From an uncultured Clostridia bacterium (GTDB taxonomy: Bacteria; Bacillota; Clostridia; Christensenellales; Aristaeellaceae): DNA of 5,450 nt. The stretch is taken from contig CAMOIA010000122.1 of NCBI GenBank assembly GCA_946615785.1, forward strand, positions 1-5,450. The letters are read 5' to 3'. Position numbers and translations under genes: made by a program. Numbering within the stretch: the stretch's first letter is position 1; every line of letters starts with the position of its first letter. Below are positions 4,504 to 5,450 of the stretch, piece by piece. The notes under the pieces are model-generated. The model saw only the letters and a program-made list of their open reading frames with translations. It was not told where the DNA came from and did not search any database.

Positions 4504-5450
4504 TTGCGTAGAGCATCCCGCGGCCTCGCAGGCTATGCTGTCATGATCGCCGTTTTTATTCTGCTTGCCGTTGTCCTGTCCAGCATGACCAACACCTACA
4601 CGCCGGACAATATCCAATATCCGCAGTTTCTGGAGATGATCCGGAAAGAGGAAATCGAGCGCGTTGCCATCGACGGCACCACACTCTACGGCATGTACAA
4701 AAAAAACAGCCACACCTCTTCCGCCCAATTCCCGCAGGTCAGCGATTTCAAGACCGTGATCGGCCCCGATTTCATTCAGACCGCAAGGATCATTACCGCG
4801 GAAAACTACAATAAAGACCACAGCGAGAAAAAAAGCCTTGACGAAATCAGCGTGGCGGATTTCAGCTTCAAGCTTCAGTACGTCACTCCCTATGTCACCC
4901 CCTGGTACATCCAGATTCTCCCCTACCTCATCCCGACCGTCGTGCTGATCGTGTTCTGGGTATACATCATGCGCCAGCAAAGCGGCGGCGGCAGCAAGGT
5001 CATGAACTTCGGCAAGTCCAGGGCCAATATGATCGACCCGGCCAAAAACAAGGTGACGTTCGCGGACGTAGCCGGTGCGGAAGAGGAAAAGGACGAACTG
5101 AAGGAGATCGTGGATTTTCTCAAAAACCCGAAGATCTACAGCGATCTTGGCGCCAGAATCCCTAAGGGCGTCCTGCTCGTCGGCCCTCCCGGCACCGGCA
5201 AAACGCTGCTTGCCAAGGCAGTCGCCGGCGAGGCGAACGTGCCCTTCTTTTCCATCAGCGGTTCCGATTTTGTGGAAATGTTCGTCGGCGTCGGCGCGAG
5301 CCGCGTCCGCGACCTGTTTGACCAGGCCAAGCGCAACAGCCCGAGTATCGTCTTCATCGACGAAATTGACGCCGTCGGCAGGCACCGCGGCGCAGGCCTT
5401 GGCGGCGGACACGACGAACGCGAACAGACGCTGAACCAGCTGCTGGTCGA
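4504..5450 (+). CDS. ftsH: ATP-dependent zinc metalloprotease FtsH, N-terminal 315 residues (partial, runs off window end)
   Basis: FtsH is a hexameric membrane-anchored AAA+ protease that extracts and degrades damaged membrane proteins and some regulators. From TTG 4504 the product begins MRRASRGLAGYAVM. A first transmembrane helix spans about residues 11-28, an extracytoplasmic domain about 30-134, and a second helix about 135-156. The AAA+ module follows: VTFADVAGAEEEKDEL (184-199), Walker A GPPGTGKT (227-234), the pore loop FVEMFVGVGASRVRDLF (256-272, substrate-gripping F260-V261-G262), Walker B IVFIDEID (282-289) and the start of the second region of homology, GGGHDEREQTLNQLL (300-314). 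The HEXXH zinc protease domain lies beyond the window. The first in-frame ATG would cut the first helix, so the TTG start is preferred. The gene follows tilS-hpt in the usual Bacillota order but is separated by a terminator and has its own promoter. No unusual replacement is seen in catalytic positions. Confidence 0.97.
   Translation, partial: MRRASRGLAGYAVMIAVFILLAVVLSSMTNTYTPDNIQYPQFLEMIRKEEIERVAIDGTTLYGMYKKNSHTSSAQFPQVSDFKTVIGPDFIQTARIITAENYNKDHSEKKSLDEISVADFSFKLQYVTPYVTPWYIQILPYLIPTVVLIVFWVYIMRQQSGGGSKVMNFGKSRANMIDPAKNKVTFADVAGAEEEKDELKEIVDFLKNPKIYSDLGARIPKGVLLVGPPGTGKTLLAKAVAGEANVPFFSISGSDFVEMFVGVGASRVRDLFDQAKRNSPSIVFIDEIDAVGRHRGAGLGGGHDEREQTLNQLLV

Noticed and set aside
4477..5412. 311-codon minus-strand open frame opposite ftsH
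   Set aside because: It is antisense to ftsH with its complete AAA+ motifs; the translation is an Asp/His/Val-rich shadow with no family resemblance.
1..5450. Mobile element, CRISPR array, toxin-antitoxin or defence system
   Set aside because: No spaced repeats, terminal inverted repeats, transposase, integrase or small paired genes are present. All six genes belong to common chromosomal families.

Overview
The window looks like chromosomal DNA from a fairly GC-rich member of the Bacillota, most likely a clostridial lineage. The support is: sigma-A-type promoters, strong GGAGG-type ribosome binding sites, TTG starts, the tilS-hpt-ftsH gene order typical of Bacillota, a DegV fatty-acid-binding protein, and a long-form HflX with an extra N-terminal domain of the kind I recall from clostridia. 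The taxonomic call is inference; no marker in the window fixes the genus.

Layout. Bases 1-2278 hold three genes on the minus strand, read in the order DegV-family protein (2278-1379), PHP-domain metal-dependent phosphoesterase (1362-571) and HflX ribosome-associated GTPase (509 to the window edge, N-terminal 169 residues only). They are closely spaced and probably form one operon driven by a near-consensus promoter (TTGACA, 17 bp, TAAAAT) at 2355-2327. Bases 2279-2448 are an AT-richer divergent intergenic region. From 2449 the plus strand carries tilS (tRNA-Ile lysidine synthetase), hpt (hypoxanthine phosphoribosyltransferase, overlapping tilS by 17 bp) and, after a hairpin terminator and a separate promoter, the first 315 codons of ftsH (membrane AAA+ protease).

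How the genes relate. TilS makes lysidine-34 in tRNA-Ile(CAU), Hpt salvages purines from hypoxanthine and PRPP, and FtsH performs membrane protein quality control. In Bacillus subtilis TilS and HprT have been reported to act together as an activator of ftsH, so an 11-bp word shared by the tilS/degV intergenic region and the ftsH promoter deserves attention. The minus-strand genes concern fatty acid binding, an unassigned phosphoesterase and ribosome rescue; no shared pathway is evident.

There is no sign of a mobile element, CRISPR array, tRNA or rRNA gene, or phage. Most of the window is ordinary housekeeping sequence. The most interesting points are an apparently complete JAMM/RadC-like metal-binding signature in the HflX N-terminal extension, the shared promoter word, and a tilS promoter placed so close to the start codon that the mRNA would be essentially leaderless. 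I found no good case for a wholly new system.
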